64,000 nt of DNA. Origin: BOG-908 sp964242595. Lineage in GTDB: Bacteria; Pseudomonadota; Alphaproteobacteria; Acetobacterales; Acetobacteraceae. Made by a program: the position numbers and the translations under genes. The stretch lies in contig CAXTBC010000004.1 of the NCBI GenBank assembly GCA_964242595.1, positions 41,669-105,668 of the forward strand. Direction: 5' to 3'. Below the pieces are notes generated by a model. It ran no database searches, was not told where the DNA came from, and was given only the letters and a program-made list of their open reading frames with translations. Each line of letters starts with the position of its first letter. Positions within the stretch are counted from its first letter, which is position 1. Below are positions 43,967 to 52,732 of the stretch, piece by piece.

Positions 43967-45409
43967 TTACTGCGGCGTCTCGTGAGCCGGCTGCGGGTCC
44001 GGGCTCAGCGGCGGCATCACGTACGGAAATGCCGTCAGGTAGTGCGTGTCGTCCGTGTAGGCGCCGTCAGTGAACTCCAGGTTGCCGGACGGCGCGTTGG
44101 AGGGTCCGCCGAACAGGCCGAGCGAGTACAGCTTGCCCATCGCAACGCGCAGCGTGATGTCGACCACGTCGTCACCCGGACGCCTGCCATTCGGGTAGCC
44201 GGCGTTGTCGCCGGCGATCACGCCGAGGCGGTTCTGCAAACCGTACGGGGTGATGGGGATCGACGTGTTCAGCCGCATCTCCTCGGACGGCGTGGTGAGG
44301 TTCGCCGGTGCGTTCAGGCCGGCAACACCGGTGAGGAACACGGCGACGAGGTCCTGACGCGGGAATTGCGTCGGCGCCGGCGTGTTGAACAGCGACTGGA
44401 TCAGCGCGGGCACGGTCGGGTTGGTGACGTAGGTGGCGAACTGCGCGTCGTTATACGGCGCCGAACCGTTGAACTTGTCCTTGTCCGGCAATCCGATCAC
44501 CAGCTCGTTGACCAGCGGGTTCGCCAGCCGCGAGACCTGCGTGTCGTTGGTCGCACCACCGGACGTCTTCACGCCGATGGTCGACGTGGTCCAGGCGCCG
44601 ACCACCGGGTCGGTGCCGTTGATCAGGCAGGCGGCCGGCGTCTCCCAGACGATCGAGGTCACGTTCTTCTGCGCCAGGTCGTCCATGGCACTCATGTCAT
44701 ACTGGTCGCCGACCGGGTTGGCGTAGTTCACCAGGTCGAACGTTCCGGCCAGGTTGACCACGAAAGGGTCCTTGCGCTGGCCGATGAACACGCGGCCGGT
44801 GGTGCTGCAGCCGGGTATGGTAATGTTGTAGGTGTATTTCGCCGCGTAGGCGCCGTAGTTCGGCACCGACTTGTCGCCGATGTCGTCGACCGGCTTGAGG
44901 AAGCTTGTCGCACCGCTGCCGTCGGCGAGCAGGTGCTCGGTGCCCACCCCGTTCACGAACGTCACCAGCGAGACGGTGTAGCTCTCGACGACGTTCTGCA
45001 CAGCGCGGCTGGCATTGGTGATCTGGCCCGCGTTGATCAGCGGGATCGGCACGTTCTTGCCGCCGACGGGCAGCGAGAGGCCGCGGGTGAGGGCCGAGAA
45101 GCGGAACCGGTAGGTGAACGACGGCCTGCCGGTGCCGGTGTTGTCGATGTTGATGTCGTAGTAGCCGGTGTGGTCCAGGTTGAAGAAGTTCGGGCCGCCG
45201 GCCGGGTCCTGCAACGGCACGTAGTCGGCGATCATCGTCACGTAGTTCTCGCGCCCCTTCTCGTAGCTGCGGAACATGTAGAAGTCCGACGCATCAAGCC
45301 GCGGCATGCCGGCGATCATCGGCGCCTCGCGATGGCTGGAGGCAAAAACAGGCGCAGCGGAAGCTGTGAGTGCGATCGCCGTTGCGGCGAGTAAGCTTGT
45401 TCTGTTCAT
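43967..45409 (-). CDS. Secreted DUF4331-domain protein
   Basis: 480 residues from ATG 45409 (RBS ggag). The signal peptide is MNRTSLLAATAIALTASAAP then VFASS. DUF4331 begins at once (SSHREAPMIAGMPRLDASDF, YMFRSYEKGRENYVTMIADY, YDINIDNTGTGRPSFTYRFR) and runs to the end (RRPGDDVVDITLRVAMG, LEFTDGAYTDDTHYLTAFPY). The His-Arg-Glu start and many Asp residues suggest metal binding, but no function is established for the family. It is flanked by a TonB receptor upstream and TPR and HupE-like genes downstream on one strand. Confidence 0.9.
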   Translation of the reverse strand: MNRTSLLAATAIALTASAAPVFASSHREAPMIAGMPRLDASDFYMFRSYEKGRENYVTMIADYVPLQDPAGGPNFFNLDHTGYYDINIDNTGTGRPSFTYRFRFSALTRGLSLPVGGKNVPIPLINAGQITNASRAVQNVVESYTVSLVTFVNGVGTEHLLADGSGATSFLKPVDDIGDKSVPNYGAYAAKYTYNITIPGCSTTGRVFIGQRKDPFVVNLAGTFDLVNYANPVGDQYDMSAMDDLAQKNVTSIVWETPAACLINGTDPVVGAWTTSTIGVKTSGGATNDTQVSRLANPLVNELVIGLPDKDKFNGSAPYNDAQFATYVTNPTVPALIQSLFNTPAPTQFPRQDLVAVFLTGVAGLNAPANLTTPSEEMRLNTSIPITPYGLQNRLGVIAGDNAGYPNGRRPGDDVVDITLRVAMGKLYSLGLFGGPSNAPSGNLEFTDGAYTDDTHYLTAFPYVMPPLSPDPQPAHETPQ

Positions 45410-45591
45410 CTTGGAGCTCCGAATGCCGGGGACAGCATTGAGTGGGGTGCGGTGCGCACCCAACAATCAGAACGTTCCTGCGACCGGTAGTGGATGCAGA
45501 AAAGTTAATGACGTCTTCATGCGGACGCTCGATTTGATTTCACGGTCGCGTGTGGCTGGGTATCCGCGGTGCAGATTTGACGTAAAAGCGA

Positions 45592-45780
45592 GCCCTGGGG
45601 CTCTGCCCAAACCCCGCTGGGGCCCCGAGGCCCCAGACCCCCTTCTGTTTAGGACCGCGGACATGCGCCGTCGAACGTTGCAACGACAGACTTGAGAAAC
45701 TCTCCGGAAGAATTCAAACAGATTGGGGGCCTGGGGCCTCGAGGCCCCAGCGGGGTTTGGGGCAGAGCCCCATGCCTGCC
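45592..45780. repeat. Two facing family B left arms
   Basis: A plus-strand arm at 45592-45653 and an inverted arm at 45716-45780 enclose about 60 bp. They lie between the TonB receptor stop and the DUF4331 leader. The 45410-45785 interval holds no gene. Confidence 0.8.
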
Positions 45781-45785
45781 TAGGT

Positions 45786-47924
45786 TCAGAACGCCTGCGT
45801 CAACGTAAGACGGGCGGAAAGCGGCTCGATCGGGTGAAACTGCAAATCCTGCCTCTCGTCGGTAACGCCGCCCGCCGGCTCGCCAGGCAGACGGGTCACG
45901 TAGTCGTAGTCGAAAGCGTCCGCCTTTTCGTTGAACAGGTTGAAGATGCCGAGCTGCAGGCGGGTGCCGGACGTGATCTTGTAGCCGACATCCAGGTTCA
46001 CCTCGTTATAGCCCTCGCCACGCACCTTGTTGTCCGGGTTGAGCGGGTAGGAGCCGAGCAGGCGCAGCTGCAGGCCGCCGTACCAGGGGCCGGCCCGGTC
46101 GACCAGGATGCCGAACGAGCCGATCACGTCCGGCGCGTCGGCGATGTAGAGCCCGTTCAGGCCGTAGGAGGCCGGGTTGCCGGTGCGGAAGCGCGCCTTG
46201 GTGGCGGCGATGTCGGTGTTGAACTCGATCCAGGAATAGGGACGGTACTGGGCGGACAGCTCGACGCCGCGGCGCTTGCTGGGCGCGTTGGCCTGGTCCA
46301 TGCCCATGTCCTGGTCGTAGACCAGTTCGGAGGCGAACTCAATCTGGAACAGCGCGGCTTGCACGTCCAGATGCGGCAGCGGCGTGCTGCGCAGGCCGAT
46401 TTCCTCGCCGTCCGCCTTGGCCAGGAACGGGGTGTGGTGGGAGACACCCGGAATGCCCTCGATCGGCAGCGTCTGGAACACGCCGCGCACGTCGTCCGAG
46501 TGGAAGCCGCGCCCGGCGCTGACGTAGAGCTCCGTGGCGCGCCACGGCCCGAGCACGAGGCTGCCCTTCGGCTGGAACAGCGCCTGGGACCCGACGCCCT
46601 TGAAGCCGGAGGTCAGGCTGCGGTCGGTGGCGTTGTAGAACTCCTCGCGCACGCCCAGCACGGTGCGCAGAAACGGCACCCAGTGCGTGGTCGCCTCGGC
46701 GAACACGCCGGTATCGCCCAATTGCACGGAGTCCGCGTTGCAGGCGAACTGGCCCACGGCGTACACGCCGCTGCCGTTCGTGCAGTAGTCCAGCACCTGC
46801 CTGTCGTGGGTGTGGCGCTTGTCCTCGTAGACGTCGTCGTGGCGGCCCTGCACGCCGAACAGCAGGTCGCTCTCTATGCCGGCGGTGTCGGTGTGGACCA
46901 GCAGGGTGGCGGCGCCGCCTACGGTGGTGCGGTCCTCGTCCTGCTCCTCCTGGTCGCCCTCCACGGGGTCGAAGAGGACGTGGGTGAAGTCGTTCCACAG
47001 GGTCTGCAGGCTGTGGAGGCCGTAGCCGTTCACGTTGAGCTGCCACCCCTCCCCGGACGCGGCGTAGTGGCCGGACAGGCTTTCGCGCTCGGAGAACTGG
47101 CCGTCCGTGGGATCCAGCGTGTCGAAGCGGCCGATCAGGCCGTCATAGACGGCGCGTTGCGGCTGGTCCGTGCTGAGGCGGCCCTGCCCCTTGTAATACA
47201 TGCCGGTCAGCGTGAAGCCGTCGGTGAGCGTGCCGCTGGCGTAGCGCACCTCGCCGGCCTGCTTGCGGAAATTGTTCCCCGGATCGAACGGTCCGTCGAG
47301 GTGGCTGATGTCGATGGCGGCCGACAGGCGGTTGCCGTTGGCTTGGTGGTAGGTGCCGGTGGCGGCGAAGCGTTCGTCCCCGAGCGTGCCGACGCTGCCG
47401 ATCACCTGGTCGGGCAGGTCGTCGGCCAGATGGATGTGGTCCGACGCCACGGCGCCGAAATCGCCCACGGAGGCGTAGTAGGTGCCTTTGGTGTAGTCGA
47501 GACCGGCAAAGGTCTCGGCGATGAGGAAGTTGAGGTCGCTGTAGCCCTGGCCGTGTGCGTTGGACGGGCGGTTGATCGGCATGTCGTCGACGAAGTTGGC
47601 CAGGTCCGTGCCGTGGTCCAGGTTGAAGCCGCGGGCGAGGAACTGCGCCGCCTTGCCCTCTCCGGAGTGGATGGAGACGACTAGGCCCGGAATGGATTCC
47701 AGCAACTGTCCGACGCGGAAGGCCGGGCGCAAAGCCAGTTCCTTCTTGGTGATGGCACCTTGGCTGGCAGTGGAGGCGCGGCCCAGGAGGTTGGCGCGCG
47801 AGGCGGTGACGACGATCTGCTCGACAGGGGTCGCCGGCTGGACGGTGGCAGCTTTGGCCGGTTCAGCGGCAGCGGCCAGATAACCGGCAACGAGAGCGCA
47901 GGCGAGGGTAGAGGGGGCACTCAA
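45786..47924 (-). CDS. TonB-dependent outer-membrane receptor
   Basis: 712 residues. A signal peptide (TLACALVAGYLAAAAEPAKA) is followed by a TonB box (EQIVVTAS), the plug (VGQLLESIPGLVVSIHSGEG, AAQFLARGFNLDHGTDLANF, VDDMPINRPSNAHGQGYSDL) and a 22-strand-type barrel ending in the Phe-terminated strand PLSARLTLTQAF. One loop region is rich in His, Asp and Glu (VEGDQEEQDEDR; YEDKRHTHDRQ). The ligand may be a metal complex, cobalamin or sugar; the downstream HupE/UreJ-like protein favours a metal. No Fur-like box is evident before the start. Confidence 0.9.
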   Translation of the reverse strand: MSAPSTLACALVAGYLAAAAEPAKAATVQPATPVEQIVVTASRANLLGRASTASQGAITKKELALRPAFRVGQLLESIPGLVVSIHSGEGKAAQFLARGFNLDHGTDLANFVDDMPINRPSNAHGQGYSDLNFLIAETFAGLDYTKGTYYASVGDFGAVASDHIHLADDLPDQVIGSVGTLGDERFAATGTYHQANGNRLSAAIDISHLDGPFDPGNNFRKQAGEVRYASGTLTDGFTLTGMYYKGQGRLSTDQPQRAVYDGLIGRFDTLDPTDGQFSERESLSGHYAASGEGWQLNVNGYGLHSLQTLWNDFTHVLFDPVEGDQEEQDEDRTTVGGAATLLVHTDTAGIESDLLFGVQGRHDDVYEDKRHTHDRQVLDYCTNGSGVYAVGQFACNADSVQLGDTGVFAEATTHWVPFLRTVLGVREEFYNATDRSLTSGFKGVGSQALFQPKGSLVLGPWRATELYVSAGRGFHSDDVRGVFQTLPIEGIPGVSHHTPFLAKADGEEIGLRSTPLPHLDVQAALFQIEFASELVYDQDMGMDQANAPSKRRGVELSAQYRPYSWIEFNTDIAATKARFRTGNPASYGLNGLYIADAPDVIGSFGILVDRAGPWYGGLQLRLLGSYPLNPDNKVRGEGYNEVNLDVGYKITSGTRLQLGIFNLFNEKADAFDYDYVTRLPGEPAGGVTDERQDLQFHPIEPLSARLTLTQAF

Positions 47925-48128
47925 CGTGTTTCCTGGAACCTAGGTGTGCTGCCCTGACGTTACCAGGCTTATCCTCGTCCGGATGCAGTCGGAAAGCAGG
48001 AATGCAGTTCCGGCGGTTGTTGCATGACCGGATGACGAGTATCAGGAAGCTGACGACGGGGCTGTTGGATCGGGAGGCCCCGTTGTTTTCAAAGCGCGAG
48101 CGATACAGATGTTCGGAAGTCCCGGCCT

Positions 48129-48171
48129 GTAAGCAAGCGTCGGGCTCTGCCCCAACCCCCATCTGTTTAGG
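48129..48171 (+). repeat. Shortened family B left arm
   Basis: gggctctgccccaacccccatctgtttagg lacks the middle ctggggcc segment. Confidence 0.6.
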
Positions 48172-48194
48172 ATCATAAGAGTCGATTTGGAAGT

Positions 48195-48460
48195 TCATGC
48201 TGAATTACATAGTTTCCTGAGCATGAGGCGGATGGACGCGAGGCGTAGAAAGGCGAGCGCGTTGCGGCTGTGGTTTACCAATCCTTTTCCAGACGCGGCA
48301 GTGATTGAGCCACGCGATAGTACGTTCGACCAGCCATAGCTTAGGCAACACTACAAGCGGTGTGGTTCGGATCGCTTGACAATCTCGATGTCGAGTTGCG
48401 CCATTGCGCGCTTCGCCAAGTCGGCAAAGCGTGTTACTGGGTATTCACATCAGCGTAGCC
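48195..48460 (-). pseudogene. C-terminal remnant of an IS5-family (IS1031-like) transposase
   Basis: On the minus strand the blocks AQLDIEIVKRSEPHRL, WLVERTIAWLNHC, then RLEKDW and SRNALAFLRLASIRLMLRKL CNSA are readable in different frames, so at least two single-base deletions are present. These are the end of the DDE domain (the Glu in LVERT) of IS5-type transposases common in acetic acid bacteria. The N-terminal half and inverted repeats are not seen. 48461-48787 shows only worn repeat pieces. Confidence 0.7.
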
Positions 48461-48787
48461 TGGTCAGGACCGGGTGCAAACAGCTCCGGTCATACCGGCC
48501 CCGGTTCTCGTCGGTCCATATTTCAACCTCCAGCCAATCGGCAGTGGAGAAAGCGAAATGACAACCGACTTATCGGACTCAACACCCGTCGGACAGCCGC
48601 TAGTTACGTCTCCTGAACGGGGTTCCGGGCAGAGCCCTTGGCTCTCCAGAAGAGTCGATACTTCGAACCGCTGGTATGAGAGCCTGTCTTGAGACGCGCC
48701 AGAACCGCCGTTGCGTTACTCCAGCTACGCTGACTTAAGACGGCAAGCCGAGTTGCCAGTCCGCCCAGCAGAGCGATTAGCGGCGGT

Positions 48788-49051
48788 TCAAGCCGCGAAC
48801 GCGGCTTGCGACACGTTGTCTTCCCGCCTGTCCCGCAACGCGTCCAGGCGGGCCGCACAGCCCCTCAGCACCGCAAGCGCCGCCTGCCGCCGCTCCCACG
48901 GAGTCGGCTGGCCGAGCAGGCACAGGTCGAGGCCTTTCAGCAGGCAGGCTGCCACCTCCACTTGGCCCTGCCGGCAGGCCTGTTCGAACGCGTCCTCGAT
49001 CCGGTCGCTCAAGCGCCGTCTGACAATACCGGGGATTGAAGTCTGATCCAT
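48788..49051 (-). CDS. Small helical protein of unknown function (87 aa)
   Basis: From ATG 49051 with ggag 8 nt upstream. The sequence MDQTSIPGIVRRRLSDRIED, AFEQACRQGQVEVAACLLKG, LDLCLLGQPTPWERRQAALA and VLRGCAARLDALRDRREDN is Leu/Ala/Arg-rich and looks like a few amphipathic helices. No family is recognised. It is divergent from the polysaccharide deacetylase gene. A longer frame upstream of the ATG exists but lacks an RBS. Confidence 0.5.
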   Translation of the reverse strand: MDQTSIPGIVRRRLSDRIEDAFEQACRQGQVEVAACLLKGLDLCLLGQPTPWERRQAALAVLRGCAARLDALRDRREDNVSQAAFAA

Positions 49052-49246
49052 CTGGACGGCTCCGCTGTCGTAAGCATGGGGCACCGCCCGCGGCGCCCAG
49101 GCCCACGGGATACAGCACGGCGGTAAACGTTCTGCCAACAGAACGCCCTCCTTGGCCGCGACGCATGTGACAATGCCCTGCCCGGGCGCTATGTCCCCCA
49201 CCGTGCGGCCGCAACCCAGGACAGGCCGCGGCGGAGAGCGTAGCCG

Positions 49247-50239
49247 ATGTTTTCCCACGTCGTTCCAGCCAGACCGATCTCCGGCCAGCCCGTCTGCGCG
49301 CTGGCCGTGGACGCCGAGGAGGATTTCGACTGGAACCAGCCGGTTGCCGCCACCGCCCACTCGACCACCTGCATGCGCAGAATCGCCGACCTGCAGGACG
49401 TCGTCGGTGCCCACAAGATGCGGCCCACCTATCTGCTCACCTACCCCGTGCTGCAGGACGACGCCGCAATCGACCTGCTGCGCGGCCAGATCGCTCGTGG
49501 CGAGTGCGACGTGGGCGTGCAGCTACACCCGTGGGTGAACCCGCCCTACGACGGCGACGACAGGCTGGCGGCCTCGTTTTCCGGCAACCTGGCGCCGGGC
49601 ATGGAAGCACGCAAGCTGGCCGCGCTGGAGGCTCGTTTCCGCGAGCGGTTCGGCCACGCCCCGCAAATCTACCGCGCCGGCCGCTACGGCTTCGGGCGGG
49701 ACACGGCCGCCCTGCTGGAACGCCACGGCTTTGCCATCGACACCAGCGTGGCGCCCCGCACCACCTCGCCCGACGAGGGCGGCCCCGATTATGCCGACTA
49801 CGACTGCACGCCGTTCTGGTTCGGCGAAGGCCGGCCGTTGCTGGAGCTGCCGCTCTGCCGCAGCGTCGTTGGCTGGGGCGGCCGGCTGGCCCCGCCTATC
49901 TACCGCCGGCTGTCTACGGGAGCGGCCACCGCGTTGCGGCTGCAAGGCGTCGCCACCCGGCTGCGTTTTGCCGAACGCATCACCCTCTCGCCCGAAGGCA
50001 ACGACCTGCGCGCCATGCTGCGCCTGCTGCGCCACCTACGCGCTCGCGGGCAGACGGTGTTCGTGCTCAGCTTCCATAGCTCGTCCTTGGAGCCGGGCCG
50101 CAACCCCTATGTCCGCACGCAAGCGGACCTGCGCCGCTTCTACGAGCGGCTGTCCGGCGTGCTGGACGCCATGGCGGGGCGCCTGGGATTCACCTTTGCC
50201 ACGCTGGCAGAACTGCCGTCTTTTTTTCAGGCTGCGTAG
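49247..50239 (+). CDS. Polysaccharide deacetylase-like protein (WalW type)
   Basis: 330 residues. CALAVDAEEDFDWNQP holds the Asp-Glu region of the NodB-like barrel; MRPTYLLTYPVLQDD, VGVQLHPWVNPPYDGDD (metal-type His), IYRAGRYGFGRDTAALLERH, GFAIDTSVAPRTT and VFVLSFHSSSLEPGRNPYV follow the WalW-like family order. The family lies in sugar-modifying or glycan-synthesis loci; substrate unknown. No signal peptide is seen. The 3' end runs into a family A arm. Confidence 0.82.
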   Translation: MFSHVVPARPISGQPVCALAVDAEEDFDWNQPVAATAHSTTCMRRIADLQDVVGAHKMRPTYLLTYPVLQDDAAIDLLRGQIARGECDVGVQLHPWVNPPYDGDDRLAASFSGNLAPGMEARKLAALEARFRERFGHAPQIYRAGRYGFGRDTAALLERHGFAIDTSVAPRTTSPDEGGPDYADYDCTPFWFGEGRPLLELPLCRSVVGWGGRLAPPIYRRLSTGAATALRLQGVATRLRFAERITLSPEGNDLRAMLRLLRHLRARGQTVFVLSFHSSSLEPGRNPYVRTQADLRRFYERLSGVLDAMAGRLGFTFATLAELPSFFQAA

Positions 50240-50288
50240 AGGAAGCAAGCGAGGCCTTCTTTCGAGAAAAGAAGGCCTCGCTTATAGA
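50239..50288. repeat. Family A single arm (copy 15)
   Basis: A single perfect palindrome (cgaggccttctttcgagaaa with its complement) between convergent genes, a good candidate bidirectional terminator. Confidence 0.75.
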
Positions 50289-50863
50289 AACCGTATGGCC
50301 AGCACTCCGACGACCACCAGCACCAGGAACGCTCCCGTAACCAGCCCCAACTGCTCCTCGATGAACACCCGCGCGCGGTCTCCGAAGATGCGCAACGGCA
50401 CCGCCTCGAGCAGCAGGAAACGCCCGCCGCGGGTGATGATGCAGGCGACCACGAATTGCTCCAGGTTGAAATGCGCTGCCCCCGCGGCGATCGTCACCAG
50501 CTTGAACGGGATCGGCGTGAGCCCCTTTACCAGGATGGCCACGAAGCCGTACTGCGCGACGTAGCTCTTGAACGACGCGTAGGCGTGCTCGGCGTGGTAG
50601 AAGTGCACCACCGGCACAGCCAACGCCTCGAACAGCGTCGCACCGATCAAATAGCCCAGCAGGCCGCCCAGCACGCTGCCGGTCGTGCACACGAAGGCGA
50701 GCCACCAGGCGCGCGCGGGGCGGGCCAGGATCATCGGGATCAGCAACAAATCCGGCGGCAGTGGAAACACGCTCGCCTCGGCAAACGCCACGCAAAACAG
50801 CCAGACCGGCGCCAGCCGCGTGGCCGAGAGCGCGATCAAGCGGCTATACAGGCGGTGCAGCAT
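50282..50863 (-). CDS. YqaA-type DedA-like membrane protein
   Basis: 193 residues. AFAEASVFPLPPDLLLIPMI, TGSVLGGLLGYLIGATLFEA, YGFVAILVKGLTPIPFKLVT, IAAGAAHFNLEQFVVACIIT and RGGRFLLLEAVPLRIFG match the VTT/YqaA subgroup of the DedA superfamily. Members are inner-membrane proteins thought to flip lipids. The ATG overlaps the stop of the amino-acid permease gene (ATGA), so the two are coupled. Confidence 0.9.
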   Translation of the reverse strand: MLHRLYSRLIALSATRLAPVWLFCVAFAEASVFPLPPDLLLIPMILARPARAWWLAFVCTTGSVLGGLLGYLIGATLFEALAVPVVHFYHAEHAYASFKSYVAQYGFVAILVKGLTPIPFKLVTIAAGAAHFNLEQFVVACIITRGGRFLLLEAVPLRIFGDRARVFIEEQLGLVTGAFLVLVVVGVLAIRFL

Positions 50864-52218
50864 CAGGCGCGCCTGCGCCGTACGGCAAACGCGCCCAGCA
50901 CGACTGCCACAGACACCAGGCTGGCCAGGAACTCCGCCCGGTCTGGCCCGCGCGTTGCCGCCATTGCCACCAGCACGGCGCAGATCACGCCGACGACCGC
51001 CCAGCTCGCGTAGGGGAAGAACCACATCCTGATCACCAGCCGCTCCGGGTGGCGGCGCTCGGCCGCCCGGCGCAGGCGTATCTGCGCCAGCGCCACCAGC
51101 ACGTACAGGAACAGCGCCACCGCGCCGGACGCGTTGATGAGGAAACTGAACACCTGGTCCAGCGAGAGAACCGATATCGCCACCGCGCCGTAGCCGAAGA
51201 CGGCACCGGCCAGGATGGCGCGCGCCGGCACCTGCCTGGCGTTGACCACCACCAGCCAGCCCGGCGCGTCCCCCTTGGCCGCCAGGCCGAACAGCACGCG
51301 CGACGTCACGTAGAGTCCTGAGTTCAGGCAGGACAGCACGGCAGTCAGCACCACCAGGTTCATGATGGTCTCTGCCCCGGGGATACCGATCACGCCCAGC
51401 GCGCGCGCGAACGGTGAGACCCCCGGCACTATCGAGTTCCAAGGCACCACGGCCACGATCAGCGTGATGGATAGCATGTAGAACAGCAGGATTCGCACGG
51501 CCACGGAGCTGGTGAGCCGCGCGATGCTGCGCGCCGGCTCGGCCGATTCCACAGCTGCCACCGTCACGATCTCGGCGCCCACGAAGGCGAAGATCACGCT
51601 GGTAACGCCCGCCACGACCGAGAGCGCCCCATGCGGCGCGAAGCCGCCATGTGCGGTGAGGTTGGCGAACCCGCCGGCGCCGGGCGGCGCCCCCAGGCCG
51701 AGCACGTAGGCGCCCGCGATGGCGATGAACGCTATGATCGCCGCTACCTTGATGGAGCTGAACCAGAACTCGAACTCGCCGAACGAACGGGCGGAGAGCA
51801 GGTTGACCGCCGTCATCGCCGCCAGCAGACCCAGTGCGAGCGCCCATCCCGGCACCGCCACCCATTGGTGAAGGATGCCGCCGCCGGCGAGCGCCTCGAT
51901 TGGCACCACCATCACCCAGAAATACCAGTATAGCCAGCCGCTGGTGAACCCTGCCCAATTGCCGAACGCCAGCCGCGAGAACTCGGTGAACGCGCCGGTG
52001 CCGGGGTGCGCGGATGCCAGCTCGCTCAACATCCGCATCACACACAGGATCACCAGCCCGGCCAGGCCGTAGCTGACGATGGCCGCCGGCCCGATGCCGT
52101 GGATAGAGGCCGAGCTGCCCACGAACAGCCCGGCGCCGATGATGCCGCCGATGGTGATCATGGTCACGTGGCGGGCACGCAGCGTGCGGCCGAGGGTCGG
52201 CGTAGAAGAATCGGTCAT
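50863..52218 (-). CDS. APC-family amino-acid permease
   Basis: 451 residues with 12 helices. TLRARHVTMITIGGIIGAGL, FVGSSASIHGIGPAAIVSYG, LSELASAHPGTGAFTEFSRL, FVGAEIVTVAAVESAEPARS and ILLFYMLSITLIVAVVPWNS are the amino-acid transporter (GabP/ProY/LysP-like) motifs. It imports an amino acid by proton symport; substrate not predictable. It begins a two-gene operon with the YqaA-like gene. Confidence 0.93.
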   Translation of the reverse strand: MTDSSTPTLGRTLRARHVTMITIGGIIGAGLFVGSSASIHGIGPAAIVSYGLAGLVILCVMRMLSELASAHPGTGAFTEFSRLAFGNWAGFTSGWLYWYFWVMVVPIEALAGGGILHQWVAVPGWALALGLLAAMTAVNLLSARSFGEFEFWFSSIKVAAIIAFIAIAGAYVLGLGAPPGAGGFANLTAHGGFAPHGALSVVAGVTSVIFAFVGAEIVTVAAVESAEPARSIARLTSSVAVRILLFYMLSITLIVAVVPWNSIVPGVSPFARALGVIGIPGAETIMNLVVLTAVLSCLNSGLYVTSRVLFGLAAKGDAPGWLVVVNARQVPARAILAGAVFGYGAVAISVLSLDQVFSFLINASGAVALFLYVLVALAQIRLRRAAERRHPERLVIRMWFFPYASWAVVGVICAVLVAMAATRGPDRAEFLASLVSVAVVLGAFAVRRRRA

Positions 52219-52291
52219 GCTTACAGGGCGCTCCCGGGCCTGGCGTGACCCTGCATGGACCGGAGCACGATGCCGATCAATCCGTAGCCCG

Positions 52292-52729
52292 TCAGGTAAT
52301 GGCCGCTACCACGTGCTGCATCCGGCCGCGCGTGCGGACCTGCACCACGGCACCTGCTGCAAACACCGGCTCGTCAGGCTCGCGGTGCTCCACGATGGTC
52401 ACCACGCGGCCGTCCTGAAGGCGGATAATGTAGGCGATGCCGTCTTTCGGCTGGGCGGCGGCTTCGGCCGCGGTGCCGGCGGTCGAACCGACAGCGGCAC
52501 CGGCCAGCGAGGCGACCACCTGGCCTGCGCCCCCTCCGCCAAACCGGGCGCCCACGGCTGCGCCAGCGACCAAGCCGGCGACGGCAAGGACGTTGGTGTT
52601 CTCGCCGGCCTGACTCGCCGGCTGTGCCGCAAGCACCACGCCCTGCTCAAACGCCGCATCGTCGGCCTGCACGCAGCCGGGCAGGACGCCGGCCAGGGCC
52701 GCGCATGCCCAAAGGCGGGCCGGACGCAC
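52292..52729 (-). CDS. Glycine-zipper lipoprotein (SlyB/Pcp-like)
   Basis: 145 residues with a lipobox (GVLPGC, Cys 19). A glycine-zipper pair (VAGLVAGAAVGARFGGGGAG, LAGAAVGSTAGTAA) occupies residues about 50-88, and AYIIRLQDGRVVTIVEHREP, FAAGAVVQVRTRGRMQHV completes the SlyB-type pattern. SlyB proteins sit in the outer membrane and help envelope stability. It lies 3 nt after the upstream lipoprotein gene, hence an operon. Confidence 0.85.
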   Translation of the reverse strand: MRPARLWACAALAGVLPGCVQADDAAFEQGVVLAAQPASQAGENTNVLAVAGLVAGAAVGARFGGGGAGQVVASLAGAAVGSTAGTAAEAAAQPKDGIAYIIRLQDGRVVTIVEHREPDEPVFAAGAVVQVRTRGRMQHVVAAIT

Positions 52730-52732
52730 AGG

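Noticed and set aside
48777..49214. Alternative 145-codon minus-strand frame overlapping the 87-residue protein
   Set aside because: Its composition (Gly/Arg/Pro-rich) is typical of an out-of-frame reading; the 87-residue frame has an SD and a helical pattern.
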